Assembly: GCA_934202735.1 (NCBI GenBank)
Contig: CAKPYH010000003.1
Span: forward strand, 62,001 to 126,000
Direction: 5' to 3'
Origin: an uncultured Alphaproteobacteria bacterium
GTDB taxonomy: Bacteria; Pseudomonadota; Alphaproteobacteria; CAAHEQ01; UBA3637
DNA: 64,000 nucleotides
The notes below the pieces were generated by a model. That model had not been told where the DNA came from, ran no database searches, and was given only the letters and a program-made list of their open reading frames with translations. Shown here piece by piece: positions 63,501 through 64,000 of the stretch (positions within the stretch are counted from its first letter, which is position 1; each line of letters begins with the position of its first letter). A program made the translations under genes and the position numbers.

Positions 63501-64000
63501 GGCAAGTTCGGCGTGATATCCGGTGGCATCCTGTGTAATGTTAAAAGCCGCCAACGCATTTCCCGTCAATGTACCACCCGCCATAGAAAGGGTGCTGTTC
63601 TTTCCTAAATCCAATTTTGAGGTGAACACGACAGAATCGGTCCACCAGGCCAAATCTTTCAAATTCTTATCTATATTTTCTTCCTTGTGAGGCGTACCGA
63701 TCAGGGACAAAGTTCCCCCGTCTTGCATGGTTATGGAATCTGCACGAACATAATTGCTGACCACCCCCGCATCAATCTTGGACCGGATATATTGTTCTTC
63801 GCCGGCTTTTTCCAGGGCTTCTGTGTTTAATCGTGTCCGATCATCGGATAAACTCACTTCATCTTGCCAATACGATTTCAATTCCAAGGTGCCGTCAGCA
63901 TCCGCCGTCAAGCCCCCTGTTCCATCGGACTTGTTCAAGAAAACACGACTGCCTTCAAAGGTTAAAGCCCCCGCTTTCCCCAACGTAAAATTTTCCCCGG
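60540..64000 (-). CDS. Autotransporter (C-terminal 1150 residues; N-terminus outside the window)
   Basis: The frame enters from the right edge without a start codon, so the gene is partial. About 870 residues of passenger consist of repeated short strands with G-x-L-x-L and GGTL-type turns (for example DNLILNQGSFVFKN), typical of a long beta-helix. A linker rich in Arg, Tyr and Ser (around GRVRSSYRRSAYYG) leads to a 12-stranded barrel of about 280 residues that ends FNLGYKYLF with terminal Phe for BAM recognition. This is a type Va secretion protein, displaying its passenger on the cell surface. The passenger's function (adhesion, aggregation, enzyme) is not visible here. Confidence 0.88.
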   Translation of the reverse strand, partial: GENFTLGKAGALTFEGSRVFLNKSDGTGGLTADADGTLELKSYWQDEVSLSDDRTRLNTEALEKAGEEQYIRSKIDAGVVSNYVRADSITMQDGGTLSLIGTPHKEENIDKNLKDLAWWTDSVVFTSKLDLGKNSTLSMAGGTLTGNALAAFNITQDATGYHAELARRKDEPALLDITLGDNSSLTTATDAQNVIYAGSLTFGKEGTLQLKSGGGFGLSWVEIEKAITMGDDGKVLNNALIKAGKLDMGDRAEIRLTANGTRAVVEAPIYVGDDSNIYLTGADIDGGLFKKENKKNVNVYSVANAAEGAEFQPPTVSEENSLLGSVNVDDIYVQTGGLQMGKTNEDHGDIYGNIHLASDTWLRLRGKDVRVYDPVKKDDGATNTTVWLDLLDNGVFNMDNIFDTDLVLIGGGTLNVLDTVTADNVLLDTAGSVRVYDNDLIRANIGEWQNSSVNTTVFVAPKYESLDSFGTIQVDRVVVENGAFNTRHAIWARGSDDGKPEGFWLGSRTALNILSDVETSQIIRREDVAGAVENTTVNVNGGRLTVDWAGDMDNLILNQGSFVFKNLGKPVAEDKRKNLKITNDVVVNGGTFLVNGTTDAGSGRLIIGGGTGNLNMNGGTLGVSTDALAKTDTAGQMNLSANLKLGTGSTLDLRTTDVSNDKIKITGNAVLQDKIRVILRGLKANTDYELLSATGTLDVSPDALETSFLWHNVRFENRGGNSLWLNTGYMTTLPEEFATAGVSDNIQAMGGALSELWDGNHGPFDGIFYATNVNDAARAVAEYVPEGIVNAPQATLRTSATFQNVAWGVMDDTRRLSLPGRNGRVRSSYRRSAYYGRSGGDTLYRSYVGDRTRGSYIQRENRTSIGSDRLASNRFRTDKGGLWAKPFYVSMTQDDDKGISGYDYDTYGLAVGVDRVFGRWAWGLSGVYASGDYETTNKVIKADTDSWGVGLYGRYQAPRSPVFMNVFASYVVNANKTKHKMETTGTVVKADYDTAALGAGMALGYDIAVAPWMYVTPKVGVNWTHLTTDEVKEKGTAPILMAVKNPDVDSWQIPLEVRLAFPIYARRFELLPELHVRYTHDFGDTEYKAKARIQGTDTVIRLKSIALPENMFTLGGSLGFTAGAHEFSGRYDFETGDGLTSHLFNLGYKYLF

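Overview
The window is a gene-dense piece of a Gram-negative, LPS-making alphaproteobacterial chromosome. The evidence is a cdsA-rseP-bamA-skp-lpxD-fabZ-lpxA-lpxI-lpxB block that uses LpxI rather than LpxH, a DUF2155 gene beside MlaD-type genes, and E. coli-like -35/-10 promoters before many genes. Pilin-like proteins carrying the motif SGRSMVEMLGVLAIIG and modest GC content suggest an uncultured host-associated (gut-type) alphaproteobacterium. That placement is inference; no rRNA or tRNA gene was seen.

Layout. 1-6.7 kb: esterase, a short pilin-like gene with a tiny secreted-peptide gene, M48 protease, two MlaD-like genes with DUF2155, and thioredoxin. 6.8-11.7 kb: infA, a membrane protein, uvrB, and an unknown protein with a Pro/Gln-rich tract. 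11.8-13.8 kb: an AT-rich, probably acquired TetM-like ribosomal-protection GTPase. 14.2-21.9 kb: a drug/metabolite transporter, then an operon for a periplasmic coiled protein, a membrane-fusion protein, and an RND pump fused in frame to its outer-membrane factor. 22.0-23.5 kb: leuA behind a leucine-codon leader peptide and attenuator. 23.7-29.2 kb and 46.6-49.5 kb: two related loci where a pilin-type N-terminus is joined to long cysteine-rich repeat modules, followed by secreted cysteine-rich proteins. 29.3-30.3 kb: flavodoxin among gene remnants. 30.3-34.9 kb: small conserved proteins, a GNAT acetyltransferase and a YfbK-like VWA protein. 34.9-46.5 kb: an 11.6-kb minus-strand envelope operon. 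49.5-49.7 kb: a MITE-like element and a tandem repeat. 49.9-55.1 kb: groESL, DUF805, pgsA, uvrC. 55.2-64.0 kb: D,D-carboxypeptidase, a transglutaminase-like protein without catalytic residues, tpiA-secG-kdsA-eno, and the 3' part of a large autotransporter.

How it works together. Much of the window builds the envelope: lipid A acylation (LpxD, LpxA, LpxI, LpxB), KDO (KdsA), phospholipids (CdsA, PgsA), outer-membrane protein assembly (BamA, Skp, BepA-like protease), lipid transport (MlaD-like) and peptidoglycan trimming (DacA). Surface display comes from the pilin/cysteine-rich proteins and the autotransporter.

The best candidates for something undescribed are the pilin-cysteine-rich modular surface proteins (two loci sharing a 345-bp identical block and other mosaic segments), the RND/OMF single-polypeptide pump with a start-site hairpin upstream, and several genes whose -10 box lies 7-8 bases from the ATG, which implies leaderless mRNAs.
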